Source: an uncultured Prevotella sp.
GTDB lineage: Bacteria > Bacteroidota > Bacteroidia > Bacteroidales > Bacteroidaceae
Assembly (NCBI GenBank): GCA_900315525.1
Contig: OMZO01000003.1
Coordinates: 62,001 to 126,000, forward strand
Length of the DNA: 64,000 nt
Reading direction: 5' to 3'
This document shows positions 38,575-48,534 of this stretch, one piece after another. The position numbers and the translations under genes were made by a program. Every line of letters starts with the position of its first letter. Position 1 is the first letter of the stretch. The notes under the pieces were generated by a model. It saw only the letters and a program-made list of their open reading frames with translations, did no database searches and had not been told where the DNA came from.

Positions 38575-41500
38575 ATGAACGGACAAGAAACCATTAAAAC
38601 CGAGAAGGCAATTCTAACAATAGAATACCTTCCATCGCTCAATTATTCTATGCTTAACAACGGCATAGAGACTTGTTACAAGTTTGTTTTGGATAATATA
38701 GGACTGTCCGACTGGCATCATCTTCAAATCACGATCAGGGGGGAATATATAAAAGAGTTCACTCATAGACTGGATTTTTTACGTGGTGGACAGTCTATTC
38801 AGATAAATTCCATCAGCATATTGCCTGATATCAACAAACTTAGTGAAATCACTGAGGCCATTAACACCTCATTTGTTGTTACCGTTGAGGAGGAAGCGGG
38901 ATGCATCCTTCGGGAAGAGCTCCCCATTACACTGTTAGCCTACGATGAGTGGGCAGGCGTGAACGTCATGCCAGAGAATATTGCGTCCTTTGTGGTACCC
39001 AACCATCCACTGTTATCAAGAATAAAGGTTGCTGCAGCCCAGTTCCTGGAGAAGTGGACCGGTTCTTCACAATTAGACGAATACCAGACACAAGACCGTA
39101 ATCGCGTACGCGCCCAAGTCGCTGCTATTTATGAAGCGCTCCGTTCCGAGGGTATCGTATATTCTGCTCCTCCCGCCAGCTTTGAAGCTTACGGACAGCG
39201 AATAAGGCTCGCAGACAAAGTCTTGACGGAAAAGATCGGTACATGCATTGACACCAGTCTGCTTGTCGCATCCTGTTTGGAGGCATGCAACATATATCCT
39301 ATCATCATCATGCTGAAAGGGCATGCCATGGTAGGAGCGTGGCTGACCCCTACCGTCAGCTCACAGATGGTATGCGACGATGTCAGTCTGTTGCTCAAAG
39401 AGACTGCAGATGGCAACAATAACATTGTCGTTCTTGAATCAACATTTCTCACTTCGTCGGGAAACGTCGGATTTGAGGATGCTGTAACCAGTGCTTTACA
39501 AAAGCTTAATGACGAAAGTCTTTTCTATTATTTTGTGGATATCCACCGTTGCCGCCTCGGTAACATACGTCCGATGCCACAACGCATACAGATAGATGGA
39601 GCATGGACATTTGAGAATGAAGGCGTGGAACATCAAAACGCTACCGAGTATATCAACAACCTGAACCACTATGACCTGCGACTTGAAGAACCTGATACAC
39701 CTGTTACCAAACAGACGATATGGGAGCGAAAACTGCTTGATTTCTCCCTTCGTAACAATCTGCTTAACACACGTCTCGGGAAGAAAGTCGTCCCGTTTAT
39801 CTCATTCGAGATAGAGCATCTGGAAGACCATCTTCAGAATAACGAGGATTACAACGTCATTCCATCTCCCGGCAAGAAAATCGAACCGAATGATGAAGGA
39901 ATGTACAACTCGCAGAATCAGGCTTCTGAATATCAGACTATCGTGTCTGAAATGATTAAAGACAATAAGATCGTCTCCTATCTGACTGAGGCAGAACTCC
40001 AGAGTTCACTAACATATATCTACAGAACAGCACGTACGTCACTTGAGGAGAACGGCGCAAATAGCCTGTTCTTGACTCTGGGCATGTTGAGATGGTTTGA
40101 GACTGCAAAGAGCGAACAGCCGCGCTATGCCCCCATCCTTCTTCTGCCTGTCGATATTATCCGGAAGAGCAGTAATAAATATGTCATTCGCAAACGTGAT
40201 GAGGAGATTATTCTTAACATCACCCTCGTAGAACTTCTAAAGCAGAATTTCAAGATCAACCTGGACATCCTGAAAGAGCTGCCCAAGGATGAATGCGGTG
40301 TTGATGTCAAGATGATATTGACCTACTTTCGCCGTGCCATTATAGAACAGAAAAAATGGAATGTCATTGAAGAGTCCATGCTCGGTCTGTTCTCCTTCAA
40401 TAAATTCGTGATGTGGAACGATATTCACTCCAATGCGGATAAATTGGCAGAAAACGCTGTTGTTGCCTCATTGATTGAGAACCATGACAAAGAGGGATTC
40501 ACGGATGAGAAGATTGATGCACGTATCATCGACAAGGAGAGTTCTCCCATGGACTTTGCCATCCCGCTCGATGTAGATTCTTCACAGATGGAAGCCATCG
40601 TTGAATCAGGAAGGTGCAGGACTTTCATCTTGCATGGTCCCCCGGGAACAGGCAAATCACAGACTATCACAAATATGATAGCCAATGCTCTCTATCAAGG
40701 CCGGAGGGTTCTCTTTGTAGCAGAAAAGATGGCGGCTCTTACTGTTGTCCAATCCCGTCTGGAAAAGATCGGACTGGCTCCGTTCTGTCTGGAACTCCAT
40801 TCGAACAAAGCTACCAAGAAGCATTTCCTCGAGCAGATGGAACAGGTACTTAACATTGCGAAGATCAAGGAACCTGAGGAATATGCCAGCATGGCTGCAG
40901 AGCTGTATGCAGAAAGGAAAAGCCTGATCAGCTATATGGAAGCTCTCCATCAAAAAGGAGATAACGGATTAAGTCTTTATGAGTGTATCTCTGATTATCT
41001 GGCCATAGAACAAGACGAGATTCAGGAAACTCTGCCAGAGACATGCCACATGACTGCCGACTATATACGAAAATGCAAGGATCAGGTTGAGCAGTTGGAT
41101 GCAATATTCAGTATCGTCGGAACACCGGAGAACAATCCTCTTTATGGACTGGAGCCTATAGACAACAGGTTGGACACGACTGAAGAGATCAAACGTCTCC
41201 TGCAACAGTTTAAGGATGTCCTGACGGGATATAGACAAGCGTTGGATAAATTCAATAATCAGTCTTCCCTGTCATTAAAGACTTCCACAGATCTTCGCTG
41301 GCTGGAGATGTTCGTCGAGAAGCTGGTCATTCAAAAGCAGCAAGACGAACTGCATGAGTCATTGGTGTCTTCGTATAGCGACGATATCATACGAATGAAC
41401 GTGAACAGCTGTAAACGTGAGTGGGAAGAGGTCAAGGCAAAATGGTTTATCCCCAGATTCTTTGCCAAGAAATCGTTCTTGAAATCCATGCAACGCTATG

Positions 41501-44166
41501 GTCAGATTTACGAGTCGGGGGTGGATGAATTACTGACATCTGTAGAGAACTACCAGCAGCTGACCAAAGACCAGAAACAGCAAGAGGACCAGTTGGCATC
41601 ATTTGCTTATAGCAACGGGTTCAGCCATCAGGAAAGACTTGAAGCGTATGAAACGAACTGGAACCGTCATGGTTCTACACGCAGACAGGAATTTTTGCAG
41701 GATGCCAATTCTATCTTAGACTATCACTATGAGCTATCAAAGATTACAGAGCAGTTGGCAAACAAGACAAGTCTGCGAAACACAACTGACGACATCCTGG
41801 ATAACATTGACAAATGGCTTCCTAATATGCTGCACATGAAAGATTGGAACTTATGGGTGGATAAGAAACGTGAACTCACCCAAATGCAGCTCCAACCCGT
41901 CATCGGCTTATTGGAAAGGGGCGAGAAGCCTTTTAATGCCATTCAGGCTTTCCTGAAAGGAATCTACCATCATCTGATAGAAGTTGCCATCGATTCGAAT
42001 GAACAGTTAAGGACATTCAACGGTATGGTTTTCCGTCAGAAGATTGAACAATACAAGCGTGATACGCAGAGATTCCAGGAACTCAGCAAGAAAGAACTGT
42101 ATAGTAAACTTGCAGCTCGGGTACCATCTTCTTCAGCAGCGAGTGCTGACGGATCTGAGATAAGCATCCTTAAACGTAACATCGCTAATGGCGGACGGGG
42201 TAATTCTATACGTAGTATCATTGATAATATTCCGACATTATTGCCCCGTCTTTGTCCCTGTATGCTCATGAGTCCTATCAGTGTGGCACAATATATCGAT
42301 TTGAAATCAGAGAAATTCGATCTTGTCATTTTCGATGAGGCTTCACAGATGCCTACCAGCGAAGCCGTTGGAGCCATTGCCCGAGGAAAAGCACTCATCG
42401 TCGTAGGTGACAGTAAGCAGATGCCACCAACAAGTTTCTTCTCGACAACTCAGGTAGATGAAGAGGAGGCTGATATTGATGATATGGAGAGCATCCTTGA
42501 TGATTGTAAGACCCTCTCCCTGAGAGAATATTATCTGAGCTGGCATTACCGTAGCAAGCACGAGAGTCTGATTGCCTTTAGCAATTCGCAGTATTACGAC
42601 AACCGTCTGTTCACATTCCCTTCTGTAGATGACCAGATGGCTAAGGTTAAGTTAGTTCCTGTTGAAGGCGTATATGATAAAGGACGTACACGCAGTAATC
42701 CTGAAGAGTCAAAGGCTATCGTCAAGGAGATTATACGCAGACTGACAGATCCTGAACTCCAGAAATACAGCATTGGCGTTGTGTCATTCAGCAAAGTCCA
42801 GGGCGACCGTATAGAGGATGACCTGACTGCAGAACTTGACCGTCATCCAGAACTAAAGGATCTCGCATATAATGGAAAGGAGCCAATCTTTGTAAAGAAC
42901 CTGGAGAATGTGCAAGGCGACGAACGTGACGTCATTCTGTTCTCCGTAGGCTATGGAGCAGACAAGAATGGTAAGGTCTCCATGAATTTCGGACCATTAA
43001 ACAATTCTGGAGGAGAAAGGCGATTAAATGTTGCAGTATCACGTGCCCGTTATGAAATGATTGTCTTCTCGACATTGAAGTCAAGTCAGATAGACCTCAA
43101 GCGTTCAAACGCCAAGGGTGTAGAAGGTTTGAAAGGATTCCTGGAATTCGCAGAGACAGGTCGTTTGCCTATGGTTTCCGGAAACTCGAATGAGGGAGAC
43201 AACAACATCATGGTAAGTCAGATCTGTGAGATGCTTTCTGAACAAGGCTATATTGCTCAACCGTGTGTCGGAAGATCAAGCTTCAAGGTGGATATTGCAG
43301 TTTCTACAAACGATCATCCTGATAAGTATATATTGGGCATTCTATGTGATGGTAAGACATATTATGAAACAAAGACGACTCGTGACAGGGAGATTGTCCA
43401 GCCCAATGTGATGAAGATGCTGGGATGGAGTGTCCTGCGCGTATATTCCATCGACTGGTATGAAAACCGCGAGCGTTGTATGGGGCAGATCCTTGATGTA
43501 TTGAGGTCTATAGATCAGGGAGAGATCCATGAGGAGGAAAAGACAGATGCCCCCCCGACATTTGCATTCAACGCCGATACGATAAATGATGCAGACCTCA
43601 TTGAGGATATTTCTAAAAATGAGAATCAGCTGCCGTATGTGGAAGCGGAAGTATCGGTCCCTGCGATTGATAAGACGACGTATGATCCTACTGCAGCGTA
43701 TAATTTGAAGGTCATACATCAGATGCTCAAGACAGAACAGCCTATGACCGACGGTTATCTCTGCAAGAAAGTTGCCAAGCTTTTCGGATTCGGGCATGCT
43801 GGTCCCAATATCCAGAAAGCCATTGCTTATGCGTCCGAGTCCCTGTATGTTGACCCCGTTTCATTCGGAGGCGTCAAAAGTCTGTGGCTCAATGAAACCA
43901 GTGCACAGGACTATCGGTCATACCGTGCACCTTCTCCAAGAGCTATCACAGAGATTCCTGTATGCGAAATCATGAATGCAGTGTATGAGGTGGTACGAGA
44001 AGAGTTCTCGATACCAATGACTAAGATCCCCTCATTAACAGCACGCAAACTTGGATTCTCTGGTGCCGGTTCCAAAATCGCAGAAACAATCAACGCCATT
44101 GTTGAAATGATGCTTCGCGACGGAAGGATAAAGGATACAATGGGATTAATCTCAATCATAGAATAA
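38575..44166 (+). CDS. Giant DUF4011 SF1 helicase with transglutaminase-like, nuclease and DUF3320 domains
   Basis: 1863 residues, cytosolic. In order: N-terminal beta region; transglutaminase/protease-like segment with C224 (GTCID), H250 (GHAMVGAW) and E288; DUF4011 from W383 (ERKLLDFSLRNNLLN); SF1 helicase with Walker A 688-695 (GPPGTGKS), a long coiled insertion, Walker B D1254-E1255, motif III near 1278-1285 and motif VI around R1490 (NVAVSRARYE). A PD-(D/E)xK domain of the Vsr/MTES_1575 type follows with D1573 and D1592-G-K1594; the usual Glu of the ECDG motif is Leu here. DUF3320-like winged helices end it. DUF4011-helicase-Vsr proteins are known anti-phage factors. It leads a nine-gene operon. 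Confidence 0.9.
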   Translation: MNGQETIKTEKAILTIEYLPSLNYSMLNNGIETCYKFVLDNIGLSDWHHLQITIRGEYIKEFTHRLDFLRGGQSIQINSISILPDINKLSEITEAINTSFVVTVEEEAGCILREELPITLLAYDEWAGVNVMPENIASFVVPNHPLLSRIKVAAAQFLEKWTGSSQLDEYQTQDRNRVRAQVAAIYEALRSEGIVYSAPPASFEAYGQRIRLADKVLTEKIGTCIDTSLLVASCLEACNIYPIIIMLKGHAMVGAWLTPTVSSQMVCDDVSLLLKETADGNNNIVVLESTFLTSSGNVGFEDAVTSALQKLNDESLFYYFVDIHRCRLGNIRPMPQRIQIDGAWTFENEGVEHQNATEYINNLNHYDLRLEEPDTPVTKQTIWERKLLDFSLRNNLLNTRLGKKVVPFISFEIEHLEDHLQNNEDYNVIPSPGKKIEPNDEGMYNSQNQASEYQTIVSEMIKDNKIVSYLTEAELQSSLTYIYRTARTSLEENGANSLFLTLGMLRWFETAKSEQPRYAPILLLPVDIIRKSSNKYVIRKRDEEIILNITLVELLKQNFKINLDILKELPKDECGVDVKMILTYFRRAIIEQKKWNVIEESMLGLFSFNKFVMWNDIHSNADKLAENAVVASLIENHDKEGFTDEKIDARIIDKESSPMDFAIPLDVDSSQMEAIVESGRCRTFILHGPPGTGKSQTITNMIANALYQGRRVLFVAEKMAALTVVQSRLEKIGLAPFCLELHSNKATKKHFLEQMEQVLNIAKIKEPEEYASMAAELYAERKSLISYMEALHQKGDNGLSLYECISDYLAIEQDEIQETLPETCHMTADYIRKCKDQVEQLDAIFSIVGTPENNPLYGLEPIDNRLDTTEEIKRLLQQFKDVLTGYRQALDKFNNQSSLSLKTSTDLRWLEMFVEKLVIQKQQDELHESLVSSYSDDIIRMNVNSCKREWEEVKAKWFIPRFFAKKSFLKSMQRYGQIYESGVDELLTSVENYQQLTKDQKQQEDQLASFAYSNGFSHQERLEAYETNWNRHGSTRRQEFLQDANSILDYHYELSKITEQLANKTSLRNTTDDILDNIDKWLPNMLHMKDWNLWVDKKRELTQMQLQPVIGLLERGEKPFNAIQAFLKGIYHHLIEVAIDSNEQLRTFNGMVFRQKIEQYKRDTQRFQELSKKELYSKLAARVPSSSAASADGSEISILKRNIANGGRGNSIRSIIDNIPTLLPRLCPCMLMSPISVAQYIDLKSEKFDLVIFDEASQMPTSEAVGAIARGKALIVVGDSKQMPPTSFFSTTQVDEEEADIDDMESILDDCKTLSLREYYLSWHYRSKHESLIAFSNSQYYDNRLFTFPSVDDQMAKVKLVPVEGVYDKGRTRSNPEESKAIVKEIIRRLTDPELQKYSIGVVSFSKVQGDRIEDDLTAELDRHPELKDLAYNGKEPIFVKNLENVQGDERDVILFSVGYGADKNGKVSMNFGPLNNSGGERRLNVAVSRARYEMIVFSTLKSSQIDLKRSNAKGVEGLKGFLEFAETGRLPMVSGNSNEGDNNIMVSQICEMLSEQGYIAQPCVGRSSFKVDIAVSTNDHPDKYILGILCDGKTYYETKTTRDREIVQPNVMKMLGWSVLRVYSIDWYENRERCMGQILDVLRSIDQGEIHEEEKTDAPPTFAFNADTINDADLIEDISKNENQLPYVEAEVSVPAIDKTTYDPTAAYNLKVIHQMLKTEQPMTDGYLCKKVAKLFGFGHAGPNIQKAIAYASESLYVDPVSFGGVKSLWLNETSAQDYRSYRAPSPRAITEIPVCEIMNAVYEVVREEFSIPMTKIPSLTARKLGFSGAGSKIAETINAIVEMMLRDGRIKDTMGLISIIE

Positions 44167-44185
44167 TTCGTAAAACAAAACGCTT

Positions 44186-44839
44186 ATGGATACCTCAACT
44201 CATTTAAACGTTAACGGACAACTGGAAAGTCCGGATTACAGTGGCAAGGAAGTTCGTCTGTGTACAGATGGAAAGTATCGTTGGACCTACCCGATGAACA
44301 TGTTAACTAACCCCAGTATCTATTTCACCATTTGCAAGATCTTCGGTGGCATAGGTGCCATTGCTTTCATCGTTACCTACATCAGTGATATATTCAGTGG
44401 TAATTTTGCCAATATGATCGAAGACCTGAAGTGGTGGGGCGTTGCCATCCTCGTGTTCCTTGTCATCAGTGGTATTGCCTACCTGATAGTGGCTGCGCAG
44501 TACGGAGGGAAATATATTGTCATGTTTACGATGGATGAAAACGGTATCAAGCACGAGCAGATTCCTGCCCAGAAAAAGAATGCAAGTACAATTGGCGGTG
44601 CGCTGGCTGGTGCAGGTATCCTGACGGGCAATATCGGACGTATGGGACAAGGTGTGTTAGTTGCAAATCACACCTCACTGTCATCCGACTTCAAGGTTGT
44701 GAGAAGCATCAAGGCCCAGCGCCGATGGAACACCATTAAGGTAAACGAGCCCTTTGCCAAGAACCAGATTTACACGACGAAAGAAGATTTTGATTTCGTG
44801 CTGGATTATATCCGCTGTCATTGTCCGAAAGTTAAGTAA
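44186..44839 (+). CDS. Two-TM membrane protein with PH-like tail, unknown
   Basis: This 217-residue protein starts 19 bases after the helicase stop. Two membrane segments (about 47-70 and 83-105) are followed by a soluble part. That part has strands KYIVMFTMDENGIKHEQIP, a Gly/Ala-rich stretch (GGALAGAGILTGNIGRMGQG) and a basic strand FKVVRSIKAQRRWNTIKV. The layout recalls bacterial PH-like membrane proteins, but I cannot assign it. The soluble part is probably cytosolic, where it could contact the helicase or the zinc-ribbon proteins. Confidence 0.75.
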   Translation: MDTSTHLNVNGQLESPDYSGKEVRLCTDGKYRWTYPMNMLTNPSIYFTICKIFGGIGAIAFIVTYISDIFSGNFANMIEDLKWWGVAILVFLVISGIAYLIVAAQYGGKYIVMFTMDENGIKHEQIPAQKKNASTIGGALAGAGILTGNIGRMGQGVLVANHTSLSSDFKVVRSIKAQRRWNTIKVNEPFAKNQIYTTKEDFDFVLDYIRCHCPKVK

Positions 44840-44862
44840 GTTATTCAAAATAGCGAAATACG

Positions 44863-45624
44863 ATGAAGTTCTGTATGCAATGCGGAGCAGAGCTCTCCGA
44901 AGAAGCCAAGTACTGTAGGAGTTGCGGTGCCAAGGTGAATTCTGCCAAGACACATGGTAATGCCAAGGCTCCTGATACCGAAGGCGATGTCAAGGCTCCG
45001 GATACCGAAGGTGATATCAAGGTTCCTGACACCGAAGTCAATGTCAAGGCTCCTGATACTGATGGCGAATTTGTCCTTGCCAGTTGGGATGCCCCAGCCC
45101 CCAAGGAAACAGCTGTGCGACATGAGGAGAAGCCCAAGAAGGAGGTAGAGCCCCGAGCTAAGGAAGAACCCCAAGCAAAGGAAGAGTCCCCGGCTAAGGA
45201 AAAGAAGCAAGGATGCCTAAGCTATCTTTTCCTATATGCCAAGGTGCTTTTCATCGCCATTGGCTCAGTGTTCCTTCTTGTCTTCTTCATAGGATTTTTC
45301 TCAGATGATAAACCTGACTCTCCGAAAACCGAGCAGCATCAACCTCTAAATGTCGAGCCAGAAGTTTCAACTGACGATGCTACCCGCATTCCCAAGGGAG
45401 ATGACCCTGTCATGCCAAAAGCAGAAGTACTTGAGAATTCTGAAGATGATCTGACCGTTGAGGAGCGCATTGCTTACTTGGAAGCGCTTCTGCAACGTAG
45501 TGAGGATCAACTTGAGGAAGAACTTGCCAAGGGTGATAACGCCGACATGAAAATTGTGAAAGAGAATCATGAAGGCATTATCAGGATTCGAGAAGAACTG
45601 AAAAAACTGAAAAGAAATAAATAA
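44863..45624 (+). CDS. Zinc-ribbon membrane protein with 9-residue repeats
   Basis: 253 residues. The first 26 form a double zinc knuckle (CMQCGAELSEEAKYCRSCG). Four 9-residue repeats (consensus VKAPDTEGD) follow, then a charged K/E/P linker, a TM segment (about 122-145) and an acidic periplasmic or cytosolic tail ending in a coiled coil (LTVEERIAYLEALLQRSE). Such zinc-ribbon plus TM proteins often tether complexes to the membrane. It is third in the operon, 23 bases after its neighbour, and shares its start with the 45646 and 48618 genes. Confidence 0.78.
   Translation: MKFCMQCGAELSEEAKYCRSCGAKVNSAKTHGNAKAPDTEGDVKAPDTEGDIKVPDTEVNVKAPDTDGEFVLASWDAPAPKETAVRHEEKPKKEVEPRAKEEPQAKEESPAKEKKQGCLSYLFLYAKVLFIAIGSVFLLVFFIGFFSDDKPDSPKTEQHQPLNVEPEVSTDDATRIPKGDDPVMPKAEVLENSEDDLTVEERIAYLEALLQRSEDQLEEELAKGDNADMKIVKENHEGIIRIREELKKLKRNK
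44962..45069 (+). repeat. Four in-frame 27-bp tandem repeats
   Basis: Units at 44962, 44989, 45016 and 45043 encode (A/V/I)K(A/V)PDTEGD-like nonapeptides; unit 3 is the most diverged. Confidence 0.85.
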
Positions 45625-45645
45625 TCCACTAAAAACGATAAAACT

Positions 45646-45900
45646 ATGAAGTACTGTACTAATTGTGGGGCTCAACTCCCCGACGAAGCGAAATTTTGTG
45701 AAAGTTGTGGTACACGCCAGCAGGCTGCGCCCCAGTCCTCTGCTCCCCAAGAAGAGGTGAAAAAGAAGAAATCATTAGGAGAAAAAATGATGGAAAACTT
45801 TCGCACCAATATGGCGTTGCAGAAAGAACGACGGAAGAATTTCAAATGGTGGTATTGGGTGATCATTGCAGTTGCATTAGCTTTCTTCGCAAACGTGTAA
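45646..45900 (+). CDS. Small zinc-ribbon membrane protein, 84 residues
   Basis: The N-terminus is a double CxxC zinc ribbon (CTNCGAQLPDEAKFCESCG), followed by a Q/P/S linker, a basic segment (EEVKKKKSLGEKM) and one C-terminal TM helix (about 66-83). It looks like a shortened sister of the 44863 product. It begins 21 bases after it in the same operon. The zinc ribbon would face the cytosol. Function unknown. Confidence 0.75.
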   Translation: MKYCTNCGAQLPDEAKFCESCGTRQQAAPQSSAPQEEVKKKKSLGEKMMENFRTNMALQKERRKNFKWWYWVIIAVALAFFANV

Positions 45901-45964
45901 AGATGAATATACGCTCTGTAATAAGGATATTGGATAAATTAATAACCACTAAAAACTTACACTA

Positions 45965-46447
45965 ATGAAAAAGATTATTTATTTTATCGCAGTTCTTGCA
46001 CTGCTGTGTGCATGTAACTCGGAAGAGCCCAATCCCTATCGTGAAGCGTTGGAACAGTTCGCTAAAGAGAATATTCCCAACCCCGACAGCTATGAGTTCG
46101 ACTATATGGGTATTGAGAAGGAGTATCAATATTGGACAGCTTTGGCAGCTTACCGCGAGAAACTGCAAAAAGAAGCCGAGCAGCCTGGCGCTGACCTCGC
46201 AGCTATTAAGAAAGCCGATGACAAAATACAGGAAGCTTTCGAGGCGGTGAAATATAACGTTGCCTGTTATGAGGAATCGCTGCACTTCTGGTATAAAGGT
46301 GGACAAGACGGTACGACGCGCATGCAGGGTGTTGTCGTGGCTCGCTATGATGCAGACAGGAACCTGATCGTTATGACCATGAACCCTGACACCTTACCGG
46401 AGAAACCTGCTTTGCAGATGCTGAGAGACAAAGGCTATTTAGAATAA
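45965..46447 (+). CDS. Lipoprotein, 160 residues, unknown
   Basis: The signal peptide has lipobox LLCAC17. The mature part is helical and charged (YREALEQFAKENIPNPDSYEF), with a long helix (AYREKLQKEAEQPGADLAAIKKADDKIQEAFEA type, about 55-90) and a small C-terminal strand pair (GVVVARYDADRNLIVMTM). The PNPDSYEF segment recalls short Bacteroidetes lipoproteins of unknown role. It is fifth in the operon. Confidence 0.75.
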   Translation: MKKIIYFIAVLALLCACNSEEPNPYREALEQFAKENIPNPDSYEFDYMGIEKEYQYWTALAAYREKLQKEAEQPGADLAAIKKADDKIQEAFEAVKYNVACYEESLHFWYKGGQDGTTRMQGVVVARYDADRNLIVMTMNPDTLPEKPALQMLRDKGYLE

Positions 46448-46461
46448 TTGAGTTCTCATGT

Positions 46462-47217
46462 ATGGCAGACTCCTTTAATTCAAATCGTTTCTGGGTGGCT
46501 TTGAGAAGTCATTTGCAGGATGCCCGCAAAAGCATGTTGCGCAACTTCCTAATCATGTTGTGCTACCTATTGGCCATGCAGTTATTCTTCATCATCTACC
46601 TGGCCATGAGTAACGTTTACACGTATATCCTCGAAGTGACTCTGACCTACAGCGCAGCCACCTTTATATTCGTGATCGTCTATGGTGCTACCTACATCAT
46701 GGGACCCAGGAAGCCCGCTAGACGCACAACCTTCAAGGAACTGCAGGCCACGCCCTTAGAGAAATTCTGCATACGCTATATCTATGTCACAGTCATACTC
46801 GCTTTGGGATTTATACTGGCATTTGTCTGTGCTGATACCTTACGTATGTTGCTCACAGGTCTCATCGATGGCGAATACATCTGTGGTCTGCCTGTATTGA
46901 TGAACGAGATGAGTCATGCGAATACGCAGCCCTTTGACTGGATGCTGCTGATCTTTGAACTTGGTGCCTTTTTCTTCGGACATTCCGTTTTTATCCTTGG
47001 CGGTACGCTGTTCCCCCGATACCAGTTTCTGCTGACGTCAGTATGCTTCTGCGCATTCATAGCCCTTTTGGCGGTGTTACCCATCAATAGCTATATCGAT
47101 CAGGTTGATAAGACTGGCACTGTTACCGGTTATGTTGCATTAGTCGTATTCTATTTGCTGGCAGCCTTCAACTATTGGTGTGCCTATATCCGTTTTAGTC
47201 GTGTATTTGGAGAATAA
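46462..47217 (+). CDS. Polytopic inner-membrane protein, about six TM
   Basis: This 251-residue protein has hydrophobic segments at about 27-50, 54-77, 100-123, 155-178, 183-205 and 217-240, with little outside the membrane. The order of helices and short loops is reminiscent of ABC-2-type permeases, but no ATPase gene accompanies it and no motif confirms transport. It starts 14 bases after the lipoprotein gene and ends six bases before the next gene, so it is firmly part of the operon. Confidence 0.75.
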   Translation: MADSFNSNRFWVALRSHLQDARKSMLRNFLIMLCYLLAMQLFFIIYLAMSNVYTYILEVTLTYSAATFIFVIVYGATYIMGPRKPARRTTFKELQATPLEKFCIRYIYVTVILALGFILAFVCADTLRMLLTGLIDGEYICGLPVLMNEMSHANTQPFDWMLLIFELGAFFFGHSVFILGGTLFPRYQFLLTSVCFCAFIALLAVLPINSYIDQVDKTGTVTGYVALVVFYLLAAFNYWCAYIRFSRVFGE

Positions 47218-47223
47218 GTAACT

Positions 47224-47982
47224 ATGATGAAAAATATTAAAAACATTCTATTGACAGCCATCATCACGGTGTTGGCTGGCGTGGCTATCAAGGTATTTGA
47301 TGGTAGTGGTGATGCGAACCCAGTGTTAAACGCTGTAAAAGAGCAGGTGTCAGCCAAGATGGAACAGATGTTGCTTGACAAGAAGTCACAGCTTTCGGTA
47401 GCGAATGAAGTGAAGAGTGACGAGAATGCTGATGGCAATGGTCAGAAAGAAGAGATGATGAGTGAGTCGGAGAAAGGCCCAGACATGGTCACCGTCGGTG
47501 GCGTAACCTTTCCCATGTCCAGAGGATATGAGATTGTAGCCCGTGAGTCTTTAAAGGATAATACCGAGGCTTGCCTGATAAAAACGACTTTGAAGCCCAG
47601 CGGAGAAGGTCATCGTCTGATACTGAAAATTACCCCAAATGCTATGCAGGGTATTAACGGCATGACAGACGAAGAGTTGGGTGATATGTTGTATAGCTAT
47701 GTTAATTCATTGGCGGGCGTATTATTAAAAAAAGAAGGTATTACGCTCGAGAATCAATATAAGGTAAACTTTGACAACAATGAAGATGGCAGCTATCACC
47801 CCCATTGCTATTGTTACATGAACTGGACAGAGGCAGACGGGACTCATATGTTCAGTTACACAGAAGCCGCATTGGTGAACGGTAAGGTTGTTTCTGGTTG
47901 TGCTATCTCGCCTGATAAGGACGAGCTGAAAGCCCTCTCTGATGTGTTTTTGGAGGCTGTAGCAGGTGCGACTAAAGATTAA
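47224..47982 (+). CDS. Single-pass membrane-anchored protein, 252 residues, unknown
   Basis: One N-terminal TM or uncleaved signal anchor (about 5-23) is followed by an amphipathic K/Q/D-rich linker. A compact alpha/beta domain (about 85-250) contains VTVGGVTFPMSRGYEIV, a helix near DEELGDMLYSYVNSLAG and strands with YHPHCYCYMNW. The HPHCYC cluster could bind metal. Most of the protein would lie in the periplasm. No family recognised. Confidence 0.72.
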   Translation: MMKNIKNILLTAIITVLAGVAIKVFDGSGDANPVLNAVKEQVSAKMEQMLLDKKSQLSVANEVKSDENADGNGQKEEMMSESEKGPDMVTVGGVTFPMSRGYEIVARESLKDNTEACLIKTTLKPSGEGHRLILKITPNAMQGINGMTDEELGDMLYSYVNSLAGVLLKKEGITLENQYKVNFDNNEDGSYHPHCYCYMNWTEADGTHMFSYTEAALVNGKVVSGCAISPDKDELKALSDVFLEAVAGATKD

Positions 47983-48042
47983 TAGCGTGAAGTAACTACG
48001 GGAAGAAGAGACAATGAGTTAAACATTAAAGATTAAGCGAAG

Positions 48043-48534
48043 ATGAAAAAGATTATTAAGTATGTATGCATGGTAATCGTTGCCGGCCTACTGATTAGCA
48101 AGGCTATGGAAGCCTATGAAGACTATGAGCGTAAAGAGAGTCAGCGTGAGCAGCTTGCCCACAGAGACCCATCGAAGAGCATCGGAGGTAAGATGGTAAG
48201 GGATATCATTGAGAATTATAACGACGAGATACAGCCTGGTGACGACGCTGAACCACTGCTCGGTGAGCCATACACCGACGTCGATGGTGGGGAATGGATC
48301 TTTGCCGAGAGTCTTAACGGTGGAACTCAAGTGACATTCAAGAAAAATGGTTCCAGAACCTTTACGCTGGAGAAGATAGGTACGGGTGTCTATAACACCT
48401 ACTATACTGACAAGTATGCCAGCGCTGGCTACATCATCCGTATGATCGACGAAGGCCGGGCCATAGAGGTGCAGCAGGGCAAAGGCGAAAGGAAGAAGAA
48501 GGCTATCTTCAAGACAGCAGCCTCTGGGCTATGA
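48043..48534 (+). CDS. Single-pass membrane protein, 163 residues, unknown
   Basis: An N-terminal hydrophobic anchor (about 5-22) is followed by a charged helix and a beta domain with GEPYTDVDGGEWIFAES, TQVTFKKNGSRTFTLEK and GTGVYNTYY. The G-x-GVY-x-x-Y element resembles RGxGIYxxY in the two lipoproteins at 36764-38452, hinting at distant relation between the divergent operons. Its stop overlaps the next short ORF (ATGA). Confidence 0.7.
   Translation: MKKIIKYVCMVIVAGLLISKAMEAYEDYERKESQREQLAHRDPSKSIGGKMVRDIIENYNDEIQPGDDAEPLLGEPYTDVDGGEWIFAESLNGGTQVTFKKNGSRTFTLEKIGTGVYNTYYTDKYASAGYIIRMIDEGRAIEVQQGKGERKKKAIFKTAASGL

Noticed and set aside
44962-45069. Non-coding minisatellite or CRISPR
   Set aside because: The 27-bp units are in frame and keep a peptide pattern, so they are part of the protein.
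45903-45965. 20-codon ORF between two operon genes
   Set aside because: Too short, no recognisable features; its overlap with the next ATG is likely chance.
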